Below, one piece after another: positions 1 to 8,795 of a stretch of DNA of 36,505 nt. This stretch comes from Chryseosolibacter sp036402075 (GTDB lineage: Bacteria > Bacteroidota > Bacteroidia > Cytophagales > Cyclobacteriaceae), in NCBI GenBank assembly GCA_036402075.1, contig DASWTP010000110.1, positions 1-36,505 on the forward strand, read 5' to 3'. Both the position numbers and the translations under genes were made by a program. The notes under the pieces are model-generated. The model was not told the DNA's origin. It worked only from the letters and a program-made list of their open reading frames with translations, and did not search any database. Every line of letters begins with the position of its first letter. Position 1 is the first letter of the stretch.

Positions 1-2697
1 ATGGATAGACGGAAAACGAAGCGGAGTATTGTTTTTGATTGCCTGCTCGCGAATATTATCCGTCAGGTTACGATACAACCATTCGCTGAAAAATGGCGCG
101 ATTGGTGACATGAGCTGTGCAGTAACCATGATACACTCGTAAAGTGTTTCGTAGGCAGCCTTCTTGTCATCGGTCATCTCACCTTTCCAGAAGCGTTTCC
201 TGTTTAAACGAACATACCAGTTCGACAGGTGATCGTTTACAAAATCCTGGATAGCCCGTGCCGCTTTCGTTGGCTCGTATTCTTCGTATGCTTTTGTTAC
301 CTCGGCTGTGAGGGTTTGAAGTTTAGAAAGGATCCAGCGGTCAAGGTACGTGAGTTTTGAATCGGAAACGTTGTTCATCTCGTCCTTCTTGAAACCATCG
401 ATATTGGCATACAAGGCGAAGAATGAATAGGTATTAAGCAGCGTTCCGAAGAATCGTCTCTTCACTTCAGTGATGCCATCGAAGTCGAACTTCAGGTTAT
501 CCCATGGTGGGGCATTTTCGATCATGTACCAGCGGACAACGTCCGGTCCATACTCTTTCAGCGCTTCGAACGGGTTCACCACGTTGCCCTTGCTCTTCGA
601 CATTTTGTTTCCGCTCTTGTCAAGCACCAGGCCGTTTGAAATTACGTTCTTGAAAGCAACGCCACCATTCCCCACTTTCTTATTTACTTCCCTGATCTCC
701 GAACTTGATTCGTTGATCATGACGGCAATGGCATGAAGGGTAAAGAACCATCCGCGGGTCTGGTCGACACCTTCTGCAATAAAGTCGGCCGGATAGCTCT
801 TTTCGAAAATATCTTTATTCTCAAATGGGTAATGCCATTGGGCATACGGCATTGCACCCGAATCGAACCAGACATCGATCAGGTCGGTTTCGCGATACAT
901 CGGCTGACCTGAAGGGCTTACGAGGATGATATCGTCAACATAAGGTCTGTGCAAATCACCTTTTTCGATCGGTGAACTCTTCATCAATCCTTTGGCGATC
1001 GACTTTTCAATTTCTTTATTCAACTGCTCAAGTGAGCCGATGCACAATTCTTCCTTGTTGTCTTTGGTGCGCCAGATCGGGAGCGGTGTTCCCCAATAAC
1101 GTGAACGTGACAAGTTCCAATCCACAAGATTCTCAAGCCAGTTACCGAATCGCCCTGTTCCCGTTGACTCAGGTTTCCAATTGATGGTCTTATTCATTTC
1201 CACCATCTTGTCTTTCAACGCTGTGGTTTTGATGAACCATGAGTCAAGCGGATAATACAAAACGGGTTTGTCAGTCCGCCAGCAATGCGGATAAGCGTGT
1301 TCGTATTTTTCTACTTTGAATGCCTTGTTCTCTTCCTTCAAAATAATAGAGATGATGACGTCCGTGCTCTTGTAGTCATGGCTCGTTTCGTCCTCATTTG
1401 TATAATTTTTCACGTAAAAATCATCGGCATTGAGAGGTTTGTGTGTTTTGATGTTGAATCGGGCCACAGCTTCCTGTAGCTTTTTACCGATGGAAGTAAC
1501 AAACTTTCCCTTTTTATCAACCGTTGGAAGCTCGTTTCCGGCCTCATCGCGGATCGTAAGGGGTGGAACACCATTTTGCCTGGCCACCTTGAAGTCATCT
1601 GCTCCGAACGTTGGCGAAGAGTGCACGATTCCAGTACCATCTTCCGTAGTAACGTAATCACCCGGAATGACACGGAATGCTTTGTCCACATCATACAGGG
1701 GTTGCAAATAAGGCATTAGTTGCTCGTATGCGAGCCCCACCAGTTTCTTGCCAGGAAATTCTTGCACAACCTCGAAAGGAATCACTTTATCTCCTGGCTT
1801 AAAGTTTTCGAGTTTAAGATCTTTATGCTTATCTGAAAAATATTTTCCCACCAGGTCTTTTGCCAGGAGCACACTTACAGGCTTGTGCGTGTATGGATTA
1901 AAGGTATTGACCTGGGCATAGGTAATTTTCTCGCCAATAGTGAGGGCTGTGTTTGATGGCAAGGTCCACGGTGTAGTTGTCCACGCCAGGATGAAGACTT
2001 CGCGACCATCAGCAGCAGCGAACAGAAAATCCGATCCGGCACTTTGCTTCAACTTAAACTGCGCAACGATGGAGGTATCTTTAACATCTTTATAGGCACC
2101 CGGCAGGTTAAGCTCGTGAGAACTCAAGCCGGTTCCTGCGGCAGGAGAATAAGGTTGGATGGTGTATCCTTTGTACAACAGCTTCTTATCATACAGCTGT
2201 TTTAGAATCCACCACAATGATTCGATGTATTCTTTTTCGTAAGTGATGTACGGATTTTCCAGGTCGACCCAGTAACCCATCTTGCGGGTGAGGTCATCCC
2301 ACTGGTCTTTGTACATCATTACCGTTTCGCGGCACTTTTTATTGTAATCTTCAATGGTGATTTTTCTTCCGATATCGTCCTTTGTGATGCCGAGCAGCTT
2401 CTCTACCTGGAGCTCAACCGGAAGCCCATGCGTATCCCAGCCACCCTTCCGCTTTACCTGGAAACCTTCAAGGGTTTTGAAGCGGCAGAAAATATCTTTG
2501 ACCGTGCGGGCCATTACGTGGTGAATACCGGGAGTTCCGTTGGCTGACGGTGGACCTTCATAAAAGGTGAATGTCTCAGCACCTTCGCGATTTGATACGG
2601 ATTTCTCGAAAATCTGTTCTTTTTTCCAGAAATCGAGCACTTCCTCCGCGATCTTCGCAAAATTCAACTCCTTGTATTCCTTGTAATTGCTGGCCAT
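1..2697 (-). CDS. ileS: Isoleucyl-tRNA synthetase, 3'-truncated by window edge
   Basis: Charges tRNA-Ile with isoleucine in the cytoplasm (class I aminoacyl-tRNA synthetase). My translation of the minus strand from the ATG at 2695-2697 begins MASNYKEYKELNF and stays open to base 1, giving 899 residues without a stop. The HIGH-type signature is GIHH at residues 57-60, GWDTHGLPVE lies at 86-95, and KMSKS lies at residues 698-702 (bases 592-606). The long insertion between them is the editing (CP1) region. The C-terminal anticodon-binding part is started (DHLSNWYVRLNRKRFW is visible) but cut off; Bacteroidota IleS proteins are usually about 1,100 residues, so roughly 200 are missing. A -7 promoter match sits 37 bases upstream of the start. 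Identification is secure; only the 3' end is unknown. Confidence 0.97.
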   Translation of the reverse strand, partial: MASNYKEYKELNFAKIAEEVLDFWKKEQIFEKSVSNREGAETFTFYEGPPSANGTPGIHHVMARTVKDIFCRFKTLEGFQVKRKGGWDTHGLPVELQVEKLLGITKDDIGRKITIEDYNKKCRETVMMYKDQWDDLTRKMGYWVDLENPYITYEKEYIESLWWILKQLYDKKLLYKGYTIQPYSPAAGTGLSSHELNLPGAYKDVKDTSIVAQFKLKQSAGSDFLFAAADGREVFILAWTTTPWTLPSNTALTIGEKITYAQVNTFNPYTHKPVSVLLAKDLVGKYFSDKHKDLKLENFKPGDKVIPFEVVQEFPGKKLVGLAYEQLMPYLQPLYDVDKAFRVIPGDYVTTEDGTGIVHSSPTFGADDFKVARQNGVPPLTIRDEAGNELPTVDKKGKFVTSIGKKLQEAVARFNIKTHKPLNADDFYVKNYTNEDETSHDYKSTDVIISIILKEENKAFKVEKYEHAYPHCWRTDKPVLYYPLDSWFIKTTALKDKMVEMNKTINWKPESTGTGRFGNWLENLVDWNLSRSRYWGTPLPIWRTKDNKEELCIGSLEQLNKEIEKSIAKGLMKSSPIEKGDLHRPYVDDIILVSPSGQPMYRETDLIDVWFDSGAMPYAQWHYPFENKDIFEKSYPADFIAEGVDQTRGWFFTLHAIAVMINESSSEIREVNKKVGNGGVAFKNVISNGLVLDKSGNKMSKSKGNVVNPFEALKEYGPDVVRWYMIENAPPWDNLKFDFDGITEVKRRFFGTLLNTYSFFALYANIDGFKKDEMNNVSDSKLTYLDRWILSKLQTLTAEVTKAYEEYEPTKAARAIQDFVNDHLSNWYVRLNRKRFWKGEMTDDKKAAYETLYECIMVTAQLMSPIAPFFSEWLYRNLTDNIREQAIKNNTPLRFPSIH

Positions 2698-2733
2698 GGC
2701 CTGAAAACTTGCTTTTGGGTAATAATAAGGGGG

Positions 2734-2741
2734 CAAAGATA
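2734..2741 (-). promoter_or_regulatory. ileS: Bacteroidota-type -7 element for ileS
   Basis: On the minus strand this reads TATCTTTG, a perfect match to the Bacteroidota sigma-A -7 consensus TAnnTTTG. It predicts a leader of about 30 nt before the ileS ATG. I do not see a clear TTTG -33 element at the usual spacing. Confidence 0.6.
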
Positions 2742-2765
2742 ATACAAATGCAGGTTTAACGCAGA

Positions 2766-3196
2766 GGATATTTGTAAATGCACGCAGGTCCCTACGCTTT
2801 GTTCCCCGGGACCGAAATGGGTAGGACGCAACGAGCGTGCGTTTCCGCAAAGGACGCGGAGAAGCGTGTAGTCGCGCTAACGCTTGGATTAAACGCGTGG
2901 GAACTTCAGAGAAATGCAAAATGCAGTTTGAGCGGATCACAGATCCCGATGAGCGAAGCGAAGCGGGAGGATATTTGTAAATGCATGCAGGTCCCTACGC
3001 TTTGTTTCCCGGGACGGAAATGGGTAGGACGCACGAGCGTGCGTTTCCGCAAAGGACGCGGAGAAGCGTGTAGTCGCGCTGACGCTTGGATTAAACGCGT
3101 GGGAACTTCAGAGGAAATGCAAAATGCAGTTTGAGCGGATCACAGATTCCGATGAGCGAAGCGAATCGGGAGGATATTTGTAAATGCACGCGGGTC
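2766..3196. repeat. 203-bp tandem repeat, two full copies plus a partial third
   Basis: Copy 1 is 2766-2968, copy 2 is 2969-3171, and a 25-base stub starts at 3172. Each copy opens with GGATATTTGTAAATGC. The two full copies differ by about six substitutions and two compensating 1-base indels (about 96% identity by eye). Each copy contains self-complementary blocks: ACGCAC/GTGCGT around GAGC (perfect in copy 2), and a terminal hairpin built on CCGAT/ATCGG or CCCG/CGGG around GAGCGAAGCGA. The unit length is not a multiple of three, so the open frame that crosses it (2778-3134) gives different peptides from the two copies and I treat the element as noncoding. It lies between the ileS promoter and the 3' end of the exporter gene. 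Its function is unknown. Confidence 0.9.
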
Positions 3197-3216
3197 GGGT
3201 GGATTGACCCCCCGCG
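3189..3216. other. GC-rich hairpin at the edge of the 203-bp repeat
   Basis: CGCGGG (3189-3194) pairs with CCCGCG (3211-3216), and inside it GGGT (3197-3200) pairs with ACCC (3207-3210) around the loop GGATTG. It lies about 50 bases downstream of the stop of the minus-strand exporter gene. It may help end that transcript, but no T-tract follows on either strand, so it is not a classical intrinsic terminator. Confidence 0.45.
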
Positions 3217-3264
3217 ATATGTGCGTCCGTTGCCCTCCTTCGCGAACTTTGCGGTTAAAGGAAT

Positions 3265-5700
3265 TTACTCAGCTGAAGGGGCATTCCGGCTGTGAATTTT
3301 GATCTTGTTCAGGTCAATTTCTTCGTCTTCGTGCTCGCTGTAGAAGTTCGGATCCAACTCATCGATAAGAAGATGTTCTCCTTTTTTCTTTTTAGGCCTG
3401 TCGAAAGTCATAATCAGCGCAGGCAGCAGGATCAGGTTAGTGAACATCGAAATAACAAGGGTTGTCGATGTCAGCAGGCCGAGCGCAATCGTTCCTCCAA
3501 AATCGGAGAACGCAAAGATGATAAAGCCAGCGAACAACACAACCGAGGTATAAATTATGCTCTTGCCGGTTTCCATAATGCTATCCGTTACTGCCAGCGG
3601 GATAAAGAAGTTATTCGAGAGAATCTCCTGGCGATATTTTGCCAGGAAACGAATGGAATTGTCGACTGAAATCCCGAAGGTAATGCTAAAGATAAGGGCC
3701 GTGCTCGCTTTTAGTGGAATGTCAAAATATCCCATTAATCCGGCCGTGATCATTAACGCCAGCAAATTCGGGATCAGCGAGATCACGATCATGCGTACGT
3801 TTGCAAACAATGCTGCCATAGAAATCGTAATGAGAACGAATGCCAGGATGAGGCTCTCCTGGAGATTAGCGATCAGGAATTTATTGCCCTTTATAAAGAT
3901 CTTAGTTGACCCGGTAATGGCCGTGTTGATCGTGTCTTTTCCCTCGGCAGCGAAAATGCTTTTCATTTTCGGTTCGATTGAGTAGTTGACCAGCGAATCA
4001 AGTTTCACAGAACCGATATCAGCGATCTGGCACGATATCCTCAATTTGGTGAACGATGAGTCTACAAACGATTTGAACAATCCACTGTTATCGCTTTGGC
4101 CTTTCATATACCGCAAGATGAAGGCGGCTTCGCTTCGGCTGGGCAAGGAGTAGCGCTCCGGGTTATTGTTGTAGAAGGCCTGCTTGGATGCTTTAACAAA
4201 ACTGATTAACGACAAGGGTTTAGAAACATCCGGCAGCGAGTCGAGCCAAATCTCAAACTCTTCAATTTTTTTAAGATTATTCGGGTCGAGGATTGGGCGT
4301 CTTTTTTTCGTCTTAAATTCAACGACCATTTCAAGCGGCATAATGCCGCTGAAATTGGATTCGAAGAAATGAAGATCTTTCTTGATTTCGCTTTCTTCCG
4401 GAACATCGTCCACCATAAACGAAACTGACCGCAGCTGCATAATACCGTACAATGAAACTATGGTTAGGGCCATCGAAGCGATGTAGATGGCGGGACGATG
4501 CCGGTGCACAAGCAAATCAACTGCGCTTAGAAACTTGTCCATGAATTTGAAATTCAAATGGCGCAGATGGCGTTCAGTTGGAACGGGGAGCCATGAGAAG
4601 ATAGATGGGATCATGACAAGGCTGACAAAGAAAAGTGCCATGATGTTGATGCCCGCAACAATACCAAATTCGCGGAGAACAATGATATCGGTAGCCAACA
4701 AGGTTAAGAACCCGATCGCGACTGTGAGGTTTGTCAAAAAAGTGGCGAGGCCCATTTTTTTCACCACGATGGTAATTGACTCAAATTTGTCTTGGGTCTT
4801 GATGAATTCCAGGTGGTATTTATTCAGCAGGTAAATGGCGTTCGTTATACCAATGGTCACGATCACCGGGGGAATCAATCCGCTGAGCAATGTGATTTTG
4901 AAACCCAGCAGCGATAGCGTTCCCAGCGTCCACACCACCACGATTCCGATGATGATCATCGAGAACAGTACAGCGCGAAATGACCGGAAGAAGATAAACA
5001 TGATCAGGCCAGTGATGATAGCTGACGCATACAGGAACAAGGACATTTCCTTTTTCACCTGGTTGGCTACCTGCGTTCGGATGAACGGCAAACCGGCATA
5101 ATGTAAATCAATGTTGGTTGCTTTTTCGAATGCATCGCCCTCCTTGACCAGCGACTCAGTCAGGGCTTCACGAAGAGATGAATTCATCACATCTTTGTTA
5201 ACGGTGACTATGGTCATGGTGGCGCCATTGTTCTCATTGACCAGCTGACCCATATAAAACCGCTGATTTTTAGCCGTGATCAGCAGGCTATCAAATACTT
5301 TATCCGAACTAACCTTATCGGGAAAAATGTTGGCAAGATAGAAGCGGGAGTTAGCCGTGTCCTTCAGAATCATTTTCATTACCGGCAGTGAAATCACTTC
5401 GCTGACGCCACTGATCTGCTTAAGATTTCTGGCAAGCGTACGGTATGCCTCAAAATTCTTTAGTTCATAGATCGAGGAATCCTTCACGCCAATCGCGATG
5501 ATGTTCCCATCTTCTCCGAATTGTTTTCTGAACTGCTGAAGCATAATCTGATCGGGATCATTTAACGGTACCGTTCGCGCGAAGTCATAGCTCATCTGAA
5601 CTTTCGAAGCGTGGTAACCCATGAACAAGGTTATAACTCCGATGACGAGAATCAGGAATAAACGATTTTGGATGATGAACCTGGCAATTCTATTCCACAT
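3265..5700 (-). CDS. MMPL/RND-superfamily membrane transporter
   Basis: An 811-residue protein with the duplicated RND layout: one membrane segment near residues 11-28, a large extracytoplasmic domain (about 30-215), a block of five segments (about 220-370), a segment near 402-422, a second extracytoplasmic domain (about 430-610), then five more segments to about 765 and an acidic, charged cytoplasmic tail. This is the MMPL/Patched-like COG1033 exporter type, which usually moves lipids or other hydrophobic molecules across the inner membrane using the proton gradient. The second half keeps the acidic membrane residue (FGISVDNSI, D680), while the equivalent place in the first half has Asn (TIGITNAIY). 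The ATG at 5698-5700 follows a -7 element by 23 bases. The substrate cannot be told from the sequence, and no partner gene adjoins it. Confidence 0.88.
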   Translation of the reverse strand: MWNRIARFIIQNRLFLILVIGVITLFMGYHASKVQMSYDFARTVPLNDPDQIMLQQFRKQFGEDGNIIAIGVKDSSIYELKNFEAYRTLARNLKQISGVSEVISLPVMKMILKDTANSRFYLANIFPDKVSSDKVFDSLLITAKNQRFYMGQLVNENNGATMTIVTVNKDVMNSSLREALTESLVKEGDAFEKATNIDLHYAGLPFIRTQVANQVKKEMSLFLYASAIITGLIMFIFFRSFRAVLFSMIIIGIVVVWTLGTLSLLGFKITLLSGLIPPVIVTIGITNAIYLLNKYHLEFIKTQDKFESITIVVKKMGLATFLTNLTVAIGFLTLLATDIIVLREFGIVAGINIMALFFVSLVMIPSIFSWLPVPTERHLRHLNFKFMDKFLSAVDLLVHRHRPAIYIASMALTIVSLYGIMQLRSVSFMVDDVPEESEIKKDLHFFESNFSGIMPLEMVVEFKTKKRRPILDPNNLKKIEEFEIWLDSLPDVSKPLSLISFVKASKQAFYNNNPERYSLPSRSEAAFILRYMKGQSDNSGLFKSFVDSSFTKLRISCQIADIGSVKLDSLVNYSIEPKMKSIFAAEGKDTINTAITGSTKIFIKGNKFLIANLQESLILAFVLITISMAALFANVRMIVISLIPNLLALMITAGLMGYFDIPLKASTALIFSITFGISVDNSIRFLAKYRQEILSNNFFIPLAVTDSIMETGKSIIYTSVVLFAGFIIFAFSDFGGTIALGLLTSTTLVISMFTNLILLPALIMTFDRPKKKKGEHLLIDELDPNFYSEHEDEEIDLNKIKIHSRNAPSAE

Positions 5701-5723
5701 GAGGCGATCAGCGTTTAGAACGG

Positions 5724-5731
5724 CAAAGCTA
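5724..5731 (-). promoter_or_regulatory. -7 element for the MMPL transporter gene
   Basis: The minus strand reads TAGCTTTG, a perfect TAnnTTTG match, placing the expected transcript start about 18 nt before the ATG. No convincing -33 TTTG is visible. Confidence 0.55.
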
Positions 5732-5759
5732 ATAATTTTGGCCGGAACGGCTCGTGCGG

Positions 5760-7088
5760 CTAAAAGCTGATTCCTTTGATTTTACGATACAGAGAAAGCG
5801 CATGTCTGTCCGTCATGCCAGAAATGAAGTCGATGATGTTCCGAAGCATCAGATAATCATTTTCAGGCGAGGCCATGATGGCATTCGAAATATCTTCCGG
5901 AATGAGTTTTTGCAGGTTTTCATACTTGCGTGAAGATTTTTTCTCGATCAGCCAGCTGCCTGCTTTCGTAAATTCTTCAAGCAAACCCGGCAACACCTCG
6001 TGTCCGGTAGCTTCAATTTCGACAACTGTTCGCGCCCGATAGATTTTTTCCACAGAAACATCGATGATGTTTTTCAGCGCATTTTTTGATGAACATTCGT
6101 CCGCCAATGCCTGATCAAAATTTCCATGAAGAATGTCGTTCTCATGGTCGAGGAAAAGCCCGGTGCACTCCTCCATCAGGTCACCAATGGCAAGCGCTCG
6201 CAGGAAACCAATTTTTTCCGGGAGCGTCTGAAGCTGTTCCAGCTTACCAAGCTTTGACTTGTTTTTTGTGATCACACCTTCAAAAAGATCTTTCGCATCC
6301 GAATAAGAAACCATCCCAAGGCTACATCCATCTTCGAGATCAATGATGCTATAGCAAATGTCGTCTGCTGCCTCCACAAGAAATGCGAGAGGATGCCTCT
6401 TCCAGCTTGAGGAATGCGTTTGAATTAATCCGAGCTCAGTCGCGATCTCGGTGAAAATGGATTTTTCCGACTCAAAGAATCCAAATTTCTTCTGACTACG
6501 GAATTTCTTGTCGCGTTCCGGGAACAGGGCAGGGCATGGATATTTGGTGAAGGCACCAAGCGAGGCATACGTCAACTTTAGTCCATATTGATTTTTGTTC
6601 AAAAGCCGAAAGCCCTGCGCATTCCCTTCAAATTTTGTAAGGTCTTGCCATTGCGCCTCGCTGACCCGCGCTTTGAATTTCTGCCCGTGTGGATTCTCTT
6701 TAAAAAAATCGGATATCGCATCTTCGCCTGCATGGCCGAACGGAGGATTTCCCAAATCGTGCGCCAGTGAAGCCGCGGCTACAATCGCACCAAAATCAAA
6801 AAGAGAAAAGTTCCCGGCAAGCTCTGGATGCCTCTGCAGAACAACTTCGCCAACGCGTTTACCAAGTGAGCGTCCAACACTGGAAACCTCGAGACTGTGG
6901 GTGAGCCGCGTGTGAACAAAATCCTGCTCTGGCAACGGGTGAACTTGCGTTTTGTCCTGCAGCCTGCGGAATGGATGCGAGAAAATAATCCGATCGTAGT
7001 CCTGGTCGAACGCGCTCCGCGACAGCTGACTTTCAGCTGTCAGTTTTTGATTGATCCGTTTAGAAGAAAGAAGGGTGCTCCAGTTCAT
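5760..7088 (-). CDS. dgt: Deoxyguanosinetriphosphate triphosphohydrolase (dGTPase), HD superfamily
   Basis: Hydrolyses dGTP (and often other dNTPs) to the nucleoside and triphosphate, affecting dNTP pools. The HD-domain metal site is clear: H59-x4-H64 in HTRLTHSLEV, H110-D111 in SLAHDLG, then GNPPFGHAGE at 113-122, the dGTPase hallmark. Other typical blocks are FSHPFRRLQDKTQV (36-49) and the C-terminal YLMLRNIIDFISGMTDRHAL. I chose the ATG at 7086-7088 (MNWSTLLSSKR, 442 residues) because family members start with MNW. An in-frame GTG at 7160 would add 24 residues, but they translate a word-repeat intergenic stretch (GTGGATTGTGGACGATGG) and resemble nothing. It is followed 59 bases later by the MMPL transporter, which has its own promoter match. 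Confidence 0.95.
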   Translation of the reverse strand: MNWSTLLSSKRINQKLTAESQLSRSAFDQDYDRIIFSHPFRRLQDKTQVHPLPEQDFVHTRLTHSLEVSSVGRSLGKRVGEVVLQRHPELAGNFSLFDFGAIVAAASLAHDLGNPPFGHAGEDAISDFFKENPHGQKFKARVSEAQWQDLTKFEGNAQGFRLLNKNQYGLKLTYASLGAFTKYPCPALFPERDKKFRSQKKFGFFESEKSIFTEIATELGLIQTHSSSWKRHPLAFLVEAADDICYSIIDLEDGCSLGMVSYSDAKDLFEGVITKNKSKLGKLEQLQTLPEKIGFLRALAIGDLMEECTGLFLDHENDILHGNFDQALADECSSKNALKNIIDVSVEKIYRARTVVEIEATGHEVLPGLLEEFTKAGSWLIEKKSSRKYENLQKLIPEDISNAIMASPENDYLMLRNIIDFISGMTDRHALSLYRKIKGISF

Positions 7089-7129
7089 CCGCGCAAGAAA
7101 CGACTTCGAGACCAATTTGACAACCTTAA

Positions 7130-7198
7130 AGCCGACAACGGCCCATCGTCCACAATCCACCGCACGTGCTTCTGTCGACTATCGACCGTTGGCAGTGG
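7130..7198. repeat. Degenerate word repeats between the LOR gene and dgt
   Basis: On the minus strand the gap contains GGTCGATAGTCGACAG and GGTGGATTGTGGACGATGG, which are short imperfect repeats of GTCGA and GTGGA words. This is one of several such gaps in the window. It supports placing the dgt start downstream at 7088. Confidence 0.5.
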
Positions 7199-7201
7199 AA
7201 A

Positions 7202-7792
7202 TTATTCCTTCAAAACGAAATCAATACACATCACGGCAGCGAGGATGAGCTGGCGCAAGGGGTGATTCTCCGGGACGCTCGCATCAATTTGCAATACGTA
7301 ATTATCAGCGGAGGTGAAAAATTCTTTCCCAAAGCCTGACCATTTCTTAGTCACGCTGGCAAACTCGCGGTTGTCTGACGAAATAAATTTGAAATCCCAT
7401 CCGAGCAATTTACCCTTCAGCATGCACAAAGGCCGATCATTTGCATCGAGTACTTCGAATTTTCCGCCAATTGAGAAAAACTTCTGTTTGAATTTTCCGA
7501 TCAGGACGTTATTGTGGTCAAACACCTGTACGGTTGAAAGCCAGAACGAAACGCCACGCTTAACCGTGATTAATTGTTCACCGGTAGGTGTTTTAATATC
7601 AATTTCAAACGGGGTCATTCGCTTGTAGTCGGTGAAGCGGAACATCTTGGTAAAAAATCCAAGGCGTTCTTCCCGGCATTGCATAATGACTTGTTGAGTC
7701 TGAGGATCGTAAATGTCGAAGTTGCTGGACGCTTTAAAAAAGCCAACATGCTCTTTTACAAAAAAAAGGTTTCGGTTAAGTACTGGATTCAT
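7202..7792 (-). CDS. LURP-one-related / phospholipid scramblase-like protein
   Basis: A 196-residue soluble protein whose pattern of short beta strands matches the LOR/scramblase (Tubby-like) superfamily: NRNLFFVKEHVGFFKASSNFDIYDP at the start, VFDHNNVLIGKFKQKFFSIGGKFEVLDAND in the middle (the strand pair with FxIGGKFEVLD is typical), WDFKFI and a C-terminal helix ENHPLRQLILAAVMCIDFVLKE, which is the buried hydrophobic helix of this fold. Bacterial members are usually annotated as scramblase-related proteins, and their biochemical role is not established; some are thought to bind membranes or lipids. The start is the ATG at 7790-7792. It lies between dgt and the mtfA-like gene on the same strand, with a 193-base gap upstream. 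Confidence 0.75.
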   Translation of the reverse strand: MNPVLNRNLFFVKEHVGFFKASSNFDIYDPQTQQVIMQCREERLGFFTKMFRFTDYKRMTPFEIDIKTPTGEQLITVKRGVSFWLSTVQVFDHNNVLIGKFKQKFFSIGGKFEVLDANDRPLCMLKGKLLGWDFKFISSDNREFASVTKKWSGFGKEFFTSADNYVLQIDASVPENHPLRQLILAAVMCIDFVLKE

Positions 7793-7860
7793 GATGCTAG
7801 TGTGATTTGAAAAATTCGGGTAAAAATGAGATTAAAGTTAATGGCGAAATAGGTCCAAGG

Positions 7861-7926
7861 AGATTTGAAATTTGAAATTTTACAATCCGGGTTCGACCTT
7901 GCCTTTAAATCTCAAATTTAAAATCT
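7861..7926. repeat. AT-rich 20-bp inverted repeat made of short word repeats
   Basis: The left arm 7861-7880 (AGATTTGAAATTTGAAATTT) and right arm 7907-7926 (AAATCTCAAATTTAAAATCT) are complementary at 18 of 20 positions around a 26-base GC-richer loop. Both arms are also internal direct repeats (ATTTGAA; AAAATCT continues to 7939). It lies downstream of the mtfA-like gene and upstream of the LOR gene on the same strand. It could fold in RNA, but it may simply belong to the window's word-repeat class. Confidence 0.7.
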
Positions 7927-7985
7927 AAAATCTAAAATTTTTCCAGCGCGACACGCACATAACCTAAATATTTTCCCTGCAGTCT

Positions 7986-8792
7986 TCATGCAGCTTTTAG
8001 GTTAATCGGATCCTGTCCGAGCAAGCGCACCAGGATTGCGTAGAGGTCCGGCATTTCTTGTTTAAAAAGATCGGATCGCTCGAAGAAATTCTCAACGGCA
8101 ACGCTGAAAAATTCGTGTTCATCCGTGCAGGCATAGGGTCTGAAAAAGGTTTGTGTTGCAAATTCAGGGTCATTACAAATGCGGTGCGCAAAATCATCAA
8201 ATTGCTGAAGAAGATCAGCTTCAAATGGCGGATAATCTTCACTTCGGATCAGGTTTTCGAATCGAAGTGCATGTGCCATTTCGTGAAGACCGAGATTCTT
8301 TGAATCGTTAGGGTACAGGTAACCGTCAACGAAACTTTGCCACGACAGGACGATTATTCCGAACCGAGGATTAACCTCGCCTTTGTGATGGCGCCTGGTA
8401 ATTGACGAATAGTAGTCGTTTGGATAAACCAGGATGCGTTTGAAAAGATTAAGGTAGACGTTCGGAAGCCCGAATGTCAATTGCACTGCAGAGGCCGCAA
8501 TCAGAACTTTAGCTTCAATCGTTACTTCGTCTACCTGTCGGGGAATGAACTGCTTTCCATAAATAAACCGAACGACTTTCTTTTCAAACTTTGTCTTGTT
8601 TTCACGCGAAAGTGTCTGGTAGTAAGGAAAATATTTCTGCAGTATTTCTTTATATCGCTGCGGAACCGGCAAGACAAGGGTCTTTACGGGAGCCGCCTTA
8701 CGCTCTGCATAGGAATAAGTTTCCTGGAATTCTTCGCGATAATAAAAAATAACGACAATGATCACCCCCGAGAAAATCAAGAAGGTGATCAT
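7986..8792 (-). CDS. mtfA: M90-family zinc metallopeptidase (MtfA-like), membrane-anchored
   Basis: 268 residues. An N-terminal membrane segment (about 2-17) is followed by the MtfA-type domain. The zinc motif is H170-E-M-A-H174 in LGLHEMAHALRFEN, and the conserved downstream acidic block is DEHEFFSVAVENFFERSDLF (224-243), whose EFF glutamate is the likely third ligand. E. coli MtfA is a cytosolic peptidase that also binds the repressor Mlc; nothing in this sequence says that this homologue does so, and its membrane anchor differs from the E. coli protein. The ATG lies three bases after the glyS stop codon, so the two genes are probably co-transcribed. Confidence 0.85.
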   Translation of the reverse strand: MITFLIFSGVIIVVIFYYREEFQETYSYAERKAAPVKTLVLPVPQRYKEILQKYFPYYQTLSRENKTKFEKKVVRFIYGKQFIPRQVDEVTIEAKVLIAASAVQLTFGLPNVYLNLFKRILVYPNDYYSSITRRHHKGEVNPRFGIIVLSWQSFVDGYLYPNDSKNLGLHEMAHALRFENLIRSEDYPPFEADLLQQFDDFAHRICNDPEFATQTFFRPYACTDEHEFFSVAVENFFERSDLFKQEMPDLYAILVRLLGQDPINLKAA

Positions 8793-8795
8793 AGG

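Noticed and set aside
2778..3134. 118-residue open frame across the 203-bp repeat
   Set aside because: The repeat unit is not a multiple of three, so its two halves encode different peptides; the frame is better explained by an open noncoding repeat.
2766..3196. CRISPR array
   Set aside because: The unit is 203 bp with no alternation of short repeats and unique spacers, and no cas genes are present.
7089..7160. N-terminal extension of dgt to the GTG at 7160
   Set aside because: The extra 24 residues translate word-repeat DNA, and family members begin at MNW.
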